The notes: generated by a model from the sequence alone, not told the origin. Positions 54,345-63,924 are shown, counted from the stretch's first letter. The stretch is 64,000 nt of DNA from Pseudomonas sp. IAC-BECa141 (GCF_020544405.1 NZ_CP065410.1:2976001-3040000), one strand, 5' to 3'. Numbers and translations are program-made.

Positions 54345-55997
54345 GTGACTGCCAATCCCCTCGACGACCCGTTCTATTACCTCAACAACTTCCGCCAGGT
54401 GCTTGATTGGCTTGAGCTTCGCTACGCCGACGTCATGAGCGAAGCGGAGCACGCCTTCATCCACGACTTCAAGGCACTGCCGCGCGGATCCCAGGGGTTG
54501 CTGGTGCGGATGGTCATGCGCAAGGGCGTGCATTTTCGCGCCGGCAAGCTGAATTATCCGGAAATAGGCGACATCGCCGAGGCGGCGCAACCGCTGCTGG
54601 AGCATGGCTGGCTCGATGAGCAGGCGCCGTTGGCGATGGCGGATCTGTTCGAGGTGTTGCTCAAGGCCGAGATCCTGCAAGCCTTCGGCCCGGCCATCGA
54701 CCAGCCACGAGGCAAGAAAGTCGACTGGCTGCCGCTGCTGCACGAACAATTTCCCGAACCCCGCAGTTTCAGGCAGTGGTGCCCGACGCTGGCGGATCGG
54801 CTGTTCAGCCTGACGCTGATGCAGCTGTGCGACCGTTTTCGCCTGATGTTCTTCGGCAACCTGTATCAGGACTGGTCGGAGTTCGTGCTCGCCGACCTTG
54901 GCATCTTCACCTACGAAAAAGTCGAATTCAGCGCCGACTCCCGGGGCCTGCGTAGTCGTGCCGACGTCGATGCCTGTCTGTTTCTGCATGACTGCCAGTT
55001 GTATTTCGAGGCCGGCGAGCCGCTGGAGCCGATCGTCGAACAGGTCGCGGCGCTGCATTTCGACAACCCGTGGCTGCAACGCCGACGCGGCAAGCTGTTG
55101 TTCCAGATCGGCCAATACTGCGAGCGCATCGGCGAATTCGCCCTGGCCCTTAGGATCTATCGCGATTGCGCCTATCCCGGCGCCCGATTGCGGATGATCC
55201 GCGTGCTGGAGCGCAGCGCCGAATATGCGTTGGCGCTGGAACTGGCGGTGATTGCCGAGCAAGCGCCGGAAACCGCTACCGAACAGCAGGGCCTGCAACG
55301 GCTGTTGCCGCGCTTGCGGCGCAAGCTCGGCGGGCCACCGATCAAACGCACAGCGCCCGGTCTGGTGGAACGGCTGGATCTGCACCTGCCGCGTCTGGAT
55401 CCGGCGTTGTCGGTGGAATATCACGTTCAGGCGCACCTGCACGAAGAAACGGGCCCGGTGCATTACGTGGAAAACAGCCTGATCAATTCATTGTTCGGCC
55501 TACTGTGCTGGCCGGCGATCTTCGCGCCATTGCCGGGCGCGTTCTTTCACCCGTTTCAGCGCGGGCCGGTGGATCTGCTCAACGAGGACTTCCAGCTGCG
55601 TCGTGCGCAGCTGTTTCAGGCCTGTCTGGCCGAACTCGACGATGGCCGCTATGCCGACACCATCCGCGCGCGGTTCGCCGCCAAATGGGGCGTGCAGTCG
55701 CCGTTCGTATTCTGGGGCGCGCTCAATGAAGAGCTGCTGGAGCAGGCGCTGGCCTGTCTGCCGGCCGAACACCTCAAGCACTGGTTCAGCCGTCTGCTGC
55801 TGGACATCAAGGCCAATCGCGCCGGCATGCCCGACCTGATCCAGTTCTGGCCGCAGCACAATACCTACCGGATGATCGAAGTCAAAGGCCCGGGCGATCG
55901 CTTGCAGGACAACCAATTGCGCTGGCTGGAGTTCTGCCATACGCACCGGATGCCGGTCGCCGTGTGTTACGTGCAATGGGCGGAGCAGGGCGCTTGA
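54345..55997 (+). CDS. fan1: FAN1 structure-specific nuclease (VRR-NUC)
   Basis: A 550-residue nuclease. The C-terminal VRR-NUC domain has D497 in GMPDLIQFW, E512 and K514 in MIEVKGPGD and the following DNQLRWL helix, the PD-(D/E)xK core of FAN1. The N-terminal half is helical with SAP-like and TPR-like parts (YYLNNFRQVLDWLELRYADV, FQIGQYCERIGEFALALRIY). FAN1 of P. aeruginosa cuts 5' flaps and unhooks interstrand crosslinks. GTG start at 54345. Its stop (55995-55997) overlaps the TTG of the following helicase gene, so the two are translationally coupled. Confidence 0.93.
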   Translation: MTANPLDDPFYYLNNFRQVLDWLELRYADVMSEAEHAFIHDFKALPRGSQGLLVRMVMRKGVHFRAGKLNYPEIGDIAEAAQPLLEHGWLDEQAPLAMADLFEVLLKAEILQAFGPAIDQPRGKKVDWLPLLHEQFPEPRSFRQWCPTLADRLFSLTLMQLCDRFRLMFFGNLYQDWSEFVLADLGIFTYEKVEFSADSRGLRSRADVDACLFLHDCQLYFEAGEPLEPIVEQVAALHFDNPWLQRRRGKLLFQIGQYCERIGEFALALRIYRDCAYPGARLRMIRVLERSAEYALALELAVIAEQAPETATEQQGLQRLLPRLRRKLGGPPIKRTAPGLVERLDLHLPRLDPALSVEYHVQAHLHEETGPVHYVENSLINSLFGLLCWPAIFAPLPGAFFHPFQRGPVDLLNEDFQLRRAQLFQACLAELDDGRYADTIRARFAAKWGVQSPFVFWGALNEELLEQALACLPAEHLKHWFSRLLLDIKANRAGMPDLIQFWPQHNTYRMIEVKGPGDRLQDNQLRWLEFCHTHRMPVAVCYVQWAEQGA

Positions 55998-58312
55998 GCT
56001 ACAGCATCGCGGTGCGGGCGTTGTGCGAATTCACCGCCAAAACCGGTGACCTCGACTTGCGCTTCACCCCGTCACCGACCGCGCTGGAGGGGATTGCCGG
56101 GCATCGTACGGTGGCGTCCCGGCGCAACGACGCTTACCAGAGCGAAGTGGCGCTGGAGGGCGCATTCGGGCCATTGAAGGTCAAGGGCAGGGCGGACGGC
56201 TACGACCCGACGCAGAACTGCCTGGAAGAAGTCAAAACCTACCGCGGCGACTTGAGCAAACAACCGGCCAATCATCGTTCACTGCATTGGGCCCAGGCGA
56301 AAATCTATGGCTGGTTGATGTGCTGTCGATTGCAGCTTGAGCAGATCAATCTGGCGCTGGTGTATTTCGACATCGTCACGGAAAAGGAAACCTGTCTGGT
56401 CGAGGCGTTCAGCGCCGAAGCGCTGCGGCAGTTCTTCGAACGACAGTGCGGTTTGTTTCTGGCGTGGGCCGAACAGGAAATGGCCCACCGCGAAGCGCGC
56501 AACCATGCGGCGCAGCAGTTGGGTTTTCCCCATGCCGCCTTTCGCCCCGGCCAGCGTCACCTCGCCGAATCGGTGTTCAAGGCTGTCAGCACCGGCCGCT
56601 GTCTGATGGCTCAGGCGCCGACCGGGATCGGCAAGACACTCGGTACCCTGTTTCCGATGCTCAAGGCGTTGGCGCCGCGGCAACTGGACAAGGTTTACTT
56701 CCTCACCGCCAAGACACCCGGACGCAAACTGGCGCTGGATGCGGCGCAAGTGCTGTTCGATCACAGCGCAACCCTGCCCCTGCGGGTGCTGGAAATGGTC
56801 GCCCGGGACAAGGCCTGCGAACACCCGGACAAGGCTTGCCACGGCGAATCCTGCCCGTTGGCCCAGGGTTTTTACGACCGTTTGCCCGCTGCCCGCGAAG
56901 CCGCCAGCCAATTGCGCCTGCTGGATCAGGCTGCACTGCGGGACGTCGCCGCGCAGCACGCGGTGTGTCCTTACTACCTGAGCCAGGAAATGGCCCGCTG
57001 GGCCGACGTGGTGGTGGCCGACTACAACTACTACTTTGACTTCAGCGCGCTGCTGTTTGGCCTGGCCCAGTTCAATCAATGGAACGTCGCCGTGCTGGTG
57101 GACGAGTCGCACAACCTGGTCGAACGCGGTCGGCAGATGTACAGCGCCACTCTCGATCAGGCGACACTGGGCAGCGTGCGCAAAACCGCGCCCGAGGCCT
57201 TGAAGAAGTCGCTGCAGCGGGTCAACCGTGAATGGAACGCCCTGCACAATGACCAGTTGGCGCCGTATCAGGCCTACGACAAGGCGCCGGAAAAACTGCT
57301 GCAGGCGCTTTCTTCCTGCACGGCGAGTATCGGCGACTACCTCAACGATCACCCGCAAGGGCTCGACAGCGCGTTGCAGAACTTCTATTTCGAGATGCTG
57401 CAGTTCGGCCGGGTAGCAGAGCTGTTCGACGCGCATTACCTGTTCGACATCAGCAAACGCGACCTCGAGCGCAAGCGACCGTTATCGCAGCTGTGCCTGC
57501 GCAACGTGGTGCCGGCGGCGTTCATCGGCCCGCGCCTGAGTGCGGCGCGCAGCAGCGTGCTGTTTTCCGCAACCCTCAGCCCGCGCCACTATTACGCCGA
57601 CTTGCTCGGCACGCCGGCCGCCACCGTCTGGATCGATGTCGAATCGCCGTTCAGCGCCGAACAATTGCAGGTGCGGATCGTCAGCCGGATTTCCACCCGT
57701 TTCACGCACCGTCAGGCATCGCTGGAGCCGATTGTCGAGCTGATCGCCCGCCAGTTCAGTGAGCGTCCGGGCAACTACCTGGCGTTCTTCAGCAGTTTCG
57801 ATTACCTGCAACAGGTCGCGCAGTTGCTCGCCGAGCGGCACCCGCACATCACCCGCTGGCAGCAATCCCGGGGCATGACCGAAGGCGCGCGGCAGGACTT
57901 TCTCGATCAATTCACCGCCGACAGCCAGGGCGTCGGTTTTGCCGTGCTCGGCGGCGCGTTCGGTGAAGGCATCGATCTGCCCGGCGCACGGCTGATTGGC
58001 GCATTCATCGCCACCCTCGGGCTGGCCCAGCTCAATCCGGTCAATGAACAGATGAAGCGGCGCATGGCCGCGATCTTCGGTGCCGGTTACGACTACACCT
58101 ACCTGTTCCCCGGCGTGCAGAAAGTGGTGCAGGCCGCCGGGCGGGTGATCCGTACCCAGCAGGATCGCGGCGTGGTGATGCTGATCGATGATCGCTTTGC
58201 CGAAAGTCGCATCCGCCAATTGCTGCCACGCTGGTGGCACCTCGATCTCGCAGAAGCACCTTTCCAATCCGCCGGTTTGCCGCATACTCCGGTGATTGAA
58301 AAACTGTTTTGA
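55994..58312 (+). CDS. PD-(D/E)XK nuclease-XPD/DinG helicase fusion
   Basis: A 772-residue protein. Residues 1-150 look like a RecB/Cas4-type nuclease: D68 in VKGRADGYD, E79-V-K81 in LEEVKTYRG and a later QAKIYGWLM (RecB motif IV-like). From residue 185 comes a superfamily 2 XPD helicase: Walker A APTGIGKT (K214), four cysteines for an FeS cluster (KACEHPDKACHGESC and AVCPYY), DESH box (VLVDESHNL) and motif VI VVQAAGRVIRTQQDRG. TTG start at 55994 overlaps the FAN1 stop (TTGA), with CGGAG upstream. It could degrade or unwind a branched intermediate together with FAN1 (inference). Confidence 0.9.
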   Translation: MSYSIAVRALCEFTAKTGDLDLRFTPSPTALEGIAGHRTVASRRNDAYQSEVALEGAFGPLKVKGRADGYDPTQNCLEEVKTYRGDLSKQPANHRSLHWAQAKIYGWLMCCRLQLEQINLALVYFDIVTEKETCLVEAFSAEALRQFFERQCGLFLAWAEQEMAHREARNHAAQQLGFPHAAFRPGQRHLAESVFKAVSTGRCLMAQAPTGIGKTLGTLFPMLKALAPRQLDKVYFLTAKTPGRKLALDAAQVLFDHSATLPLRVLEMVARDKACEHPDKACHGESCPLAQGFYDRLPAAREAASQLRLLDQAALRDVAAQHAVCPYYLSQEMARWADVVVADYNYYFDFSALLFGLAQFNQWNVAVLVDESHNLVERGRQMYSATLDQATLGSVRKTAPEALKKSLQRVNREWNALHNDQLAPYQAYDKAPEKLLQALSSCTASIGDYLNDHPQGLDSALQNFYFEMLQFGRVAELFDAHYLFDISKRDLERKRPLSQLCLRNVVPAAFIGPRLSAARSSVLFSATLSPRHYYADLLGTPAATVWIDVESPFSAEQLQVRIVSRISTRFTHRQASLEPIVELIARQFSERPGNYLAFFSSFDYLQQVAQLLAERHPHITRWQQSRGMTEGARQDFLDQFTADSQGVGFAVLGGAFGEGIDLPGARLIGAFIATLGLAQLNPVNEQMKRRMAAIFGAGYDYTYLFPGVQKVVQAAGRVIRTQQDRGVVMLIDDRFAESRIRQLLPRWWHLDLAEAPFQSAGLPHTPVIEKLF

Positions 58313-58322
58313 GCCAAGCCTG

Positions 58323-60242
58323 ATGAGCGAGAACAAGAAGTCCGCTGCAATTGAAGACATGCGCTTTCGTTTGCTGATCGATGCGGTGGTCGATTATGCG
58401 ATCTACATGATCGACCCCGATGGCATCATCACCAGCTGGAACTCCGGCGCCAAACGCTTCAAGGGATACGAAGAATCGGAAATCCTCGGCGAACACTTTT
58501 CCCGTTTCTACACCGATGAAGACCGCGCAAAAGGTTTGCCGCAGCGAGCGCTGGACACGGCGATCCGCGAAGGCCGGTTCGAGGGTGAAGGCTGGCGGGT
58601 CCGCAAGGACGGCACGCACTTCTGGTGCCACGTAGTGATCGATCCGATTTTCAGCCCGGGCGGGCAACTGCTCGGGTTTGCCAAGATCACCCGCGACCTG
58701 ACCGACCGCAAGATGGCCGAAGAAACCCTCAAGCAGAGCGAACAACAGTTCCGCCTGTTGGTGCAGGGCGTCACCGACTATGCGATCTACATGCTCAGCC
58801 CCGAAGGCCGGGTGACCAACTGGAACCCCGGTGCCCAGCGAATCAAGGGATACAAGCCGGATGAAGTGATCGGCAAGCATTTCTCGATGTTCTACACCCC
58901 GCAAGACCGTGAGGCGGGTGAACCCCAGCGCGCCCTGGAAACCGCGGTAAGCGAAGGCCGTTTCGAGAACAGGAGCTGGCGCCTGCGCAAGGACGGCACG
59001 CGGTTTCTGGCGCATGTGGTGGTCGATGCGATTCGCGGCGACACCGGCACCTTGCTCGGCTTTGCCAAGATTACCCGCGACGTCACCGAAGCTACCGAAG
59101 CGCAGCAGGCCCTGGAGAAAACCCGTGAAGCGCTGTTCCAGGCGCAGAAAATGCAGGCCATCGGCCAACTCAGCGGCGGCATTGCCCATGACTTCAACAA
59201 TTTGCTGACGGTGATTCTCGGCAACCTGGAAATCGTGCGCAAACGCCTGGGCGAGGACCCTAAAGTCAGCCGTCTGCTGGAAAACGCCACGCAGGGCGCA
59301 TTGCGCGGCGTTTCGCTGACCCAACGCATGCTGGCTTTCGCCCGGCGTCAGGAGCTCAAGACCGAACCGATCGAAATCCCGAAACTGGTGCAGGGCATCA
59401 CTGGGCTATTGCGCAGTTCGCTGGGGCCGGGGATCCGCATCGAAACTCTATTCCCCGATGATCTGCAAGCCGTGTTGGCTGACAGCAACCAGCTCGAACT
59501 GGCGGTGCTTAACCTGGCGACCAACGCCCGCGACGCCATGCCCGATGGCGGAAGCGTCATCATCCGTGCCGAGCCAGAAGTTGTGCTCGAACAAAACGAC
59601 TCGACCATGACGGCCGGGCGTTACGTCTGCCTGAGGGTGATCGATACCGGTGAAGGCATGGACGCTGACACGCTGGCATCGGCGACCGATCCGTTTTTCA
59701 CCACCAAAGGCCTGGGCAAAGGCACCGGGCTTGGGTTGTCGATGGTCCACGGCTTCATCGAACAACTGGGCGGGCGATTCATTCTGAAAAGTACCAAGGG
59801 GCAGGGTACGACCGCTGAGCTGTGGTTGCCGGTAGCCATCGACAGCGTCGCCGCCACACCGCATGCCCCGGTTTTGTCCACCGACACGGTGCCACGCCTC
59901 AGCGTGCTGGTAGTGGATGATGACAGTCTGGTGCTCACCAGCACCGTCCTGTTGCTGGAAGACCTTGGCCATCGGGTAATCGGCGCCACTTCCGGCGCCC
60001 AGGCGCTGGAACTGTTCGATCAGGGCCAGGTGATCGACCTGATGATCACCGACATGGCCATGCCACAGATGAGCGGCGCACAACTGGCTCACGCCGTACG
60101 CATGCTCAAGCCGGATCTGCCGATCATCCTCGCCACCGGTTATGCCGAGCGCCTCGAAGGCTTTGCAGCCGGCTTGCCACGACTGTCGAAACCGTTCAAT
60201 CAACTGAATCTGATGGAGATCATTGCCCGGTCGATGAAGTGA
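58323..60242 (+). CDS. Hybrid histidine kinase with two PAS domains
   Basis: A 639-residue soluble kinase. Two PAS/PAC repeats (about residues 12-130 and 140-260) share DYAIYMIDPDGIITSWNSGA and DYAIYMLSPEGRVTNWNPGA, with KGYxxxEVIGxHFSxFYTxxDR in each. HisKA has H289 in [11 protein letters not shown], followed by the ATPase domain with DTGEGM and GTGLGLS and a receiver with D577 in LMITDMAMPQM. PAS folds sense ligands, light or redox state; the FYTDEDRAKGLP pattern is common in PAS proteins with unknown ligands. ATG 10 bases after the helicase stop. Confidence 0.92.
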   Translation: MSENKKSAAIEDMRFRLLIDAVVDYAIYMIDPDGIITSWNSGAKRFKGYEESEILGEHFSRFYTDEDRAKGLPQRALDTAIREGRFEGEGWRVRKDGTHFWCHVVIDPIFSPGGQLLGFAKITRDLTDRKMAEETLKQSEQQFRLLVQGVTDYAIYMLSPEGRVTNWNPGAQRIKGYKPDEVIGKHFSMFYTPQDREAGEPQRALETAVSEGRFENRSWRLRKDGTRFLAHVVVDAIRGDTGTLLGFAKITRDVTEATEAQQALEKTREALFQAQKMQAIGQLSGGIAHDFNNLLTVILGNLEIVRKRLGEDPKVSRLLENATQGALRGVSLTQRMLAFARRQELKTEPIEIPKLVQGITGLLRSSLGPGIRIETLFPDDLQAVLADSNQLELAVLNLATNARDAMPDGGSVIIRAEPEVVLEQNDSTMTAGRYVCLRVIDTGEGMDADTLASATDPFFTTKGLGKGTGLGLSMVHGFIEQLGGRFILKSTKGQGTTAELWLPVAIDSVAATPHAPVLSTDTVPRLSVLVVDDDSLVLTSTVLLLEDLGHRVIGATSGAQALELFDQGQVIDLMITDMAMPQMSGAQLAHAVRMLKPDLPIILATGYAERLEGFAAGLPRLSKPFNQLNLMEIIARSMK

Positions 60243-60312
60243 ATCGGGGCAATCGAGCTGAACTTGTCCGGGACGTGGCGCCTCCAAACGCTTTGTCCTG
60301 GAGCGCTCTACC

Positions 60313-60849
60313 GTGCCACGCATATTGACCGAGCCGACCGCCGAAGAAACCCTGAACGAACATAACGCCAAAATGTTCGGCTCACCCAAGGAGCGGCTGG
60401 ATTTCTACCGACGGGAAATCCAGTACGAAACCAGCATCCTGGCCAATCGAACCGACGCCTACCTGGCGGCGCAATCGTTTCTGGTGATTGCCTTCGCGTC
60501 CTGCATGGCCAACCTCAACCCCGAGTGGGGCAAGTTGTTCACGCTGGTGGTGCCACCGTTCCTGGCCTTGCTTGGCATGCTCAGTTCGCTCAATGCCTGG
60601 CCGGGGATTCGTGCCGCTTACGACATCATCGATCATTGGCATTTCAAACAGAGTGAATTGCTGCGCAGCGAACCCCTGATGGGGCTGGCTTATGACGAAT
60701 CGCCTTTGTTCAGTGAGATGGAATCGAGCCACAAGGGCTATCGCAAGTCACTGCTGTTTTCCATTCGAACGCCGTGGATCTTTGCCACGTTCTGGATGTT
60801 GCTCGGCACGTATGCCATCTACATTCAGGTGACCAACCCGGGAAGCTGA
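60313..60849 (+). CDS. Small membrane protein of unknown function
   Basis: A 178-residue protein with GTG start at 60313 and three likely membrane helices: YLAAQSFLVIAFASCMANL at about 49-67, LFTLVVPPFLALLGMLSSL at about 75-93 and TPWIFATFWMLLGTYAIYIQ at about 154-174. The N-terminal 45 residues and the middle are charged, cytoplasmic-looking. The family is not recognised; size and layout resemble small RipA- or DUF-type membrane proteins. It follows the PAS kinase by 70 bases and may be co-transcribed. Confidence 0.7.
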   Translation: MPRILTEPTAEETLNEHNAKMFGSPKERLDFYRREIQYETSILANRTDAYLAAQSFLVIAFASCMANLNPEWGKLFTLVVPPFLALLGMLSSLNAWPGIRAAYDIIDHWHFKQSELLRSEPLMGLAYDESPLFSEMESSHKGYRKSLLFSIRTPWIFATFWMLLGTYAIYIQVTNPGS

Positions 60850-60862
60850 AGCAGCACCGCGC

Positions 60863-62221
60863 TCAAGAGCGGTCTGTCGACTTGTCCGGCTGTTTACGCT
60901 GCTCGTAGCGGGCGAGGATCGGCTGGGTGCTGACGCCGTGCAGCAGAATGCTCAGCGCCACCACCGACAGGGTCAGGTCGGTACACAGCGTGCCCACGCT
61001 GTTGTCCAGTCCATGGTTCAGCGCATAGAAAAGGTAGAACAGACTGCCGATGCCTCGAATGCCGAACCAGCCGATCAACAACCGTTGGCGCCCCGCGAGT
61101 AGCGATCCCCATGGCATCAACGCTACGCAAACGGGGCGAATCACACAAAACAGTACGCCGCCGACCAGCAACGCCCGCCAGTCCCAGTGACTGACCAGCA
61201 CCACGCCCAGCAGGGTCACCAGAAACACTTCCATCGCCCGCTCGACCAGACCTCCGAAAGACAGCATGTCGCCCATCATGATGCCGGCGGCCACTTGGCT
61301 GTCTTCCAGTCGTTCGGTATCGCCATGGACCGCCTGCTGCGGTTCGACGTTCTGATGGCCGACCACCGGTTGCACTAGATGCTCGGCGGGTGGTTGGTGG
61401 GCGCCGGTGAATTTGACTTCCTCCTGCCGCAACCCCAGGCCGGCGGCAAACACTGACAGAAAGCCGTAGCCACCAATGGATTCCGCCGCCACGTAAGCCA
61501 GTGCGATCAATGCCAGCGCCAGATAGTCGTTGGGGCTGAGGGTGCTGTCATCGTTGCGGATACGCAGTGACAAAGTCAGGCGGCCGATGCCACGGCCCAT
61601 CCAGTAACCGCAAAGCAAGCCGGCGGGCACGGCCCAGAGCACGCTGCGTAGCACCCAGTCGGGCCACTCGGCGGCAAAACCTTCACCGTGCAGCAGCAAC
61701 AGCCCGAGGATCACGAAAGGAAAGGCAATCCCGTCATTGAGCCCGGCCTCGCCGGACAGGCCGAACCGCACGCTGTCGACGTCCCGTGCATCGTTGACCT
61801 GTACCAGCGCAGCGAGTACCGGATCGGTCGGCGCCAGAATCGCCCCGATCAGCAACGAAGGGCCCCAATTCAGGTTAAAGCCGAAATGCAGCAGCAGGCA
61901 GACCCCAATGATCGTCAGCACCATCACCGGACCTGCCAGGCCGAATGCGATCCGCCAACGTTTGTCGCGCAGCGGCAATCGCAGTTTCAAACCGCAGACA
62001 AACAGAGAAAATAGCACCGCGACTTCGGTCAGGTGCTCCATCCACAAAGAGGCTTCGTCCAGCGGCAATTTCAGCAAATCAAGCCCGACCGGCCCGATGC
62101 CGACACCCAACAGCAGGCATACCGCAGATGTCGTCACCGGCATCCATCGCAGATAGGAGGACGTCAGTGCAAGCATGAGCAGCACGGCGCCGAGCACCGC
62201 GACCCAAACGATGAAGCTCAC
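60863..62221 (-). CDS. CPA1-type cation:proton antiporter
   Basis: A 452-residue membrane protein with about 12 hydrophobic helices. Conserved core motifs: TDP in GAILAPTDPVLAALVQV and ND in LSGEAGLNDGIAFP, the two-helix ion-binding site of NhaP-type Na+/H+ or K+/H+ exchangers. A hydrophilic stretch of about 50 residues (around EEVKFTGAHQPPAEHLVQPV to VEPQQAVHGDTERLEDSQ) interrupts the helices near residue 285-330. The start is GTG at 62221 without a good ribosome site. It ends close to the converging small membrane gene (14 bases). Ion preference unknown. Confidence 0.9.
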   Translation of the reverse strand: MSFIVWVAVLGAVLLMLALTSSYLRWMPVTTSAVCLLLGVGIGPVGLDLLKLPLDEASLWMEHLTEVAVLFSLFVCGLKLRLPLRDKRWRIAFGLAGPVMVLTIIGVCLLLHFGFNLNWGPSLLIGAILAPTDPVLAALVQVNDARDVDSVRFGLSGEAGLNDGIAFPFVILGLLLLHGEGFAAEWPDWVLRSVLWAVPAGLLCGYWMGRGIGRLTLSLRIRNDDSTLSPNDYLALALIALAYVAAESIGGYGFLSVFAAGLGLRQEEVKFTGAHQPPAEHLVQPVVGHQNVEPQQAVHGDTERLEDSQVAAGIMMGDMLSFGGLVERAMEVFLVTLLGVVLVSHWDWRALLVGGVLFCVIRPVCVALMPWGSLLAGRQRLLIGWFGIRGIGSLFYLFYALNHGLDNSVGTLCTDLTLSVVALSILLHGVSTQPILARYEQRKQPDKSTDRS

Positions 62222-62269
62222 GACGGGAGGCCCGCCGCGCCGATTCGATGTCGCCGCAACATGCCCGAC

Positions 62270-62881
62270 CTAACCCGCGGTCGTGCGCAGGTATTGCGGC
62301 GTCAGCACGTTGAACCACAGCAGAATCATCGATACCAGCAACGTCACCAGCACCAGCAGCGCAACGCCCCAGACGCTCGCCGAATACAGCAAGCCCTGTT
62401 CCTTGCGCTCGTGCATGAAGGTCGGCAGGCCAACGAACAGCAGAAACGTCGAATAAATCGACGCCGCGCCCAGCACCAGTACCGCCAGCCAGCGGCTCGG
62501 GTACAGGCCGGCGATCCCGGCGAGGAAAAACGGGCTGACGGTATACGCCGCGAAACCTATGCACTGATTGAGCGTCGGCCGCGCATCGAAGGTGCGCGAC
62601 ATCCAGCGGATGAAACCGCCGATGATCGCCACACCGACGACGATAGTGAGGTAGAGCATGACACTCAGCTGCAGAGCGCTGGCACTGCTGAGCCTGACGG
62701 TTTCACCCGCCGCCAGGCTCCAGCCGACATAAGTCGTGCCGATGAACAGGCACACCGCCGGAACAAGTGCCAGTAACAGCAGATGGGCGAGGTAATGACG
62801 CGGATGCGCTTCTTCTTCGCGGCGGATATCGGTCCAGGCGAAGTTCGGCTGGGTGAAGAGTTTGACGATAGGTGCGGACAT
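62270..62881 (-). CDS. YIP1 family membrane protein
   Basis: A 203-residue protein with about five membrane helices (LLLLALVPAVCLFIGTTYVG, LYLTIVVGVAIIGGFIRWMS, AAYTVSPFFLAGIAGLYPSR, LAVLVLGAASIYSTFLLFVG, and the C-terminal ALLVLVTLLVSMILLWFNVL). The layout and the CIGFAAYTVSPFFLAG segment fit YIP1/DUF1282 (YohC-like) proteins. CAGGAGG precedes the ATG. It is 48 bases upstream of the antiporter on the same strand and may be in one unit with it. Role unknown. Confidence 0.88.
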   Translation of the reverse strand: MSAPIVKLFTQPNFAWTDIRREEEAHPRHYLAHLLLLALVPAVCLFIGTTYVGWSLAAGETVRLSSASALQLSVMLYLTIVVGVAIIGGFIRWMSRTFDARPTLNQCIGFAAYTVSPFFLAGIAGLYPSRWLAVLVLGAASIYSTFLLFVGLPTFMHERKEQGLLYSASVWGVALLVLVTLLVSMILLWFNVLTPQYLRTTAG

Positions 62882-62971
62882 GACGACCTCCTGATCTCTT
62901 GCAACCCGAACGGGCCATGAAGGTATGGAGAGGTCGCCTTGTCCAGCGGTTCACTTTTTTCGGCGGTGTGA

Positions 62972-63829
62972 TCAGAGCATGGGTTTGCCGCCGGTCACGC
63001 CATAGCGCTGACCGGTGATGTAGCTGGCTTCGTCCGACGCCAGCAGCACATAGATCGGCGCGACTTCCACTGGCTGGCCGGGCCGGCCGAGTGGTGTCTG
63101 CTCGCCGAAGTTCTGCACTTCTTCATCCGGCATGGTCGAGACGATCAGCGGCGTCCAGATCGGCCCCGGCGCGACGCAGTTCACGCGAATCTCCCTCGGC
63201 CCGAGTATCTGGGCCAGACCACCGGTGAAATTGGCGATGGCGCCTTTGGTGGTGGCGTAGGCGAGCAGGGTGGGTTTGGGCATGTCCGAGTTGACCGAAC
63301 TGGTGTTGATGATCGAAGCGCCGGGGCCCATGTGTTTGATGGCGGCCTGGCACAGACGGAAAATCGCGGTGATGTTGACGTCGAAGGTCATCACCCATTC
63401 ATCGTCGGGAATCTCCTCGAAGGTTTCATGAGTCATCTGGAAGGCTGCATTGTTGACCAGCACGTCGATGCGGCCGAAGCGCTCGACAGTTTGGTCCACC
63501 AACGCCTGGCACTGGGCCTTCTGGGCAATGTCGCCGGGCAGCAGCAGGCACTGGCGGCCGGCCTGTTCGACCCAGCGCGCGGTTTCCTTGGCATCTTCGT
63601 GTTCGTTGAGATAGGCGACCGCTACATCTGCACCTTCACGAGCGAAGGCAATTGCCACCGCCCGGCCGATGCCGCTGTCGGCGCCGGTAATCAGCGCAAT
63701 CTTGCCGGCCAGCCGACCGGAGCCGGTGTAGCTTTGCTCGCCGCAATCGGGGTAGGGCTCCATCTTGCGCTGGGAGCCAGGAACCGGTTGTGCCTGTTTC
63801 GGGAATGGGGGTTTTGGATAGTGCGTCAT
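62972..63829 (-). CDS. SDR family oxidoreductase (YhdG/glucose-dehydrogenase-like)
   Basis: A 285-residue SDR with a proline-rich N-terminal extension of about 45 residues (HYPKPPFPKQAQPVPGSQRK), a mark of the group often annotated as general stress or glucose dehydrogenases. Motifs: TGADSGIG, NNAAF (variant of NNAG), Ser in INTSSVNSD, YATTKGA. It ends YGVTGGKPML. ATG at 63829 with GGAG upstream; a TTG two codons earlier is unlikely. It likely uses NAD(P) for a small alcohol or sugar and is linked to osmotic or general stress in related species. Confidence 0.9.
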   Translation of the reverse strand: MTHYPKPPFPKQAQPVPGSQRKMEPYPDCGEQSYTGSGRLAGKIALITGADSGIGRAVAIAFAREGADVAVAYLNEHEDAKETARWVEQAGRQCLLLPGDIAQKAQCQALVDQTVERFGRIDVLVNNAAFQMTHETFEEIPDDEWVMTFDVNITAIFRLCQAAIKHMGPGASIINTSSVNSDMPKPTLLAYATTKGAIANFTGGLAQILGPREIRVNCVAPGPIWTPLIVSTMPDEEVQNFGEQTPLGRPGQPVEVAPIYVLLASDEASYITGQRYGVTGGKPML

Positions 63830-63856
63830 CGTCAATCTCCGGGTCTCATGTCAGGT

Positions 63857-63875
63857 AGGCCGGTTGACCCGGCCT
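63857..63875. terminator. Hairpin after the truncated aminotransferase gene
   Basis: AGGCCGG and CCGGCCT around a five-base loop, upstream of the SDR start and downstream of the aminotransferase stop on the minus strand. No U-tract is visible, so termination is uncertain. Confidence 0.35.
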
Positions 63876-63924
63876 GTCTTGAGTGAGTTCGATCGGATTG
63901 ACGCTTGGGTTTGTCCTGACGTGA

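Noticed and set aside
60850..60885. Weak hairpin between the small membrane gene and the antiporter
   Set aside because: ACCGCGCTC and GAGCGGT pair only with a bulge and no U-tract follows on either strand.
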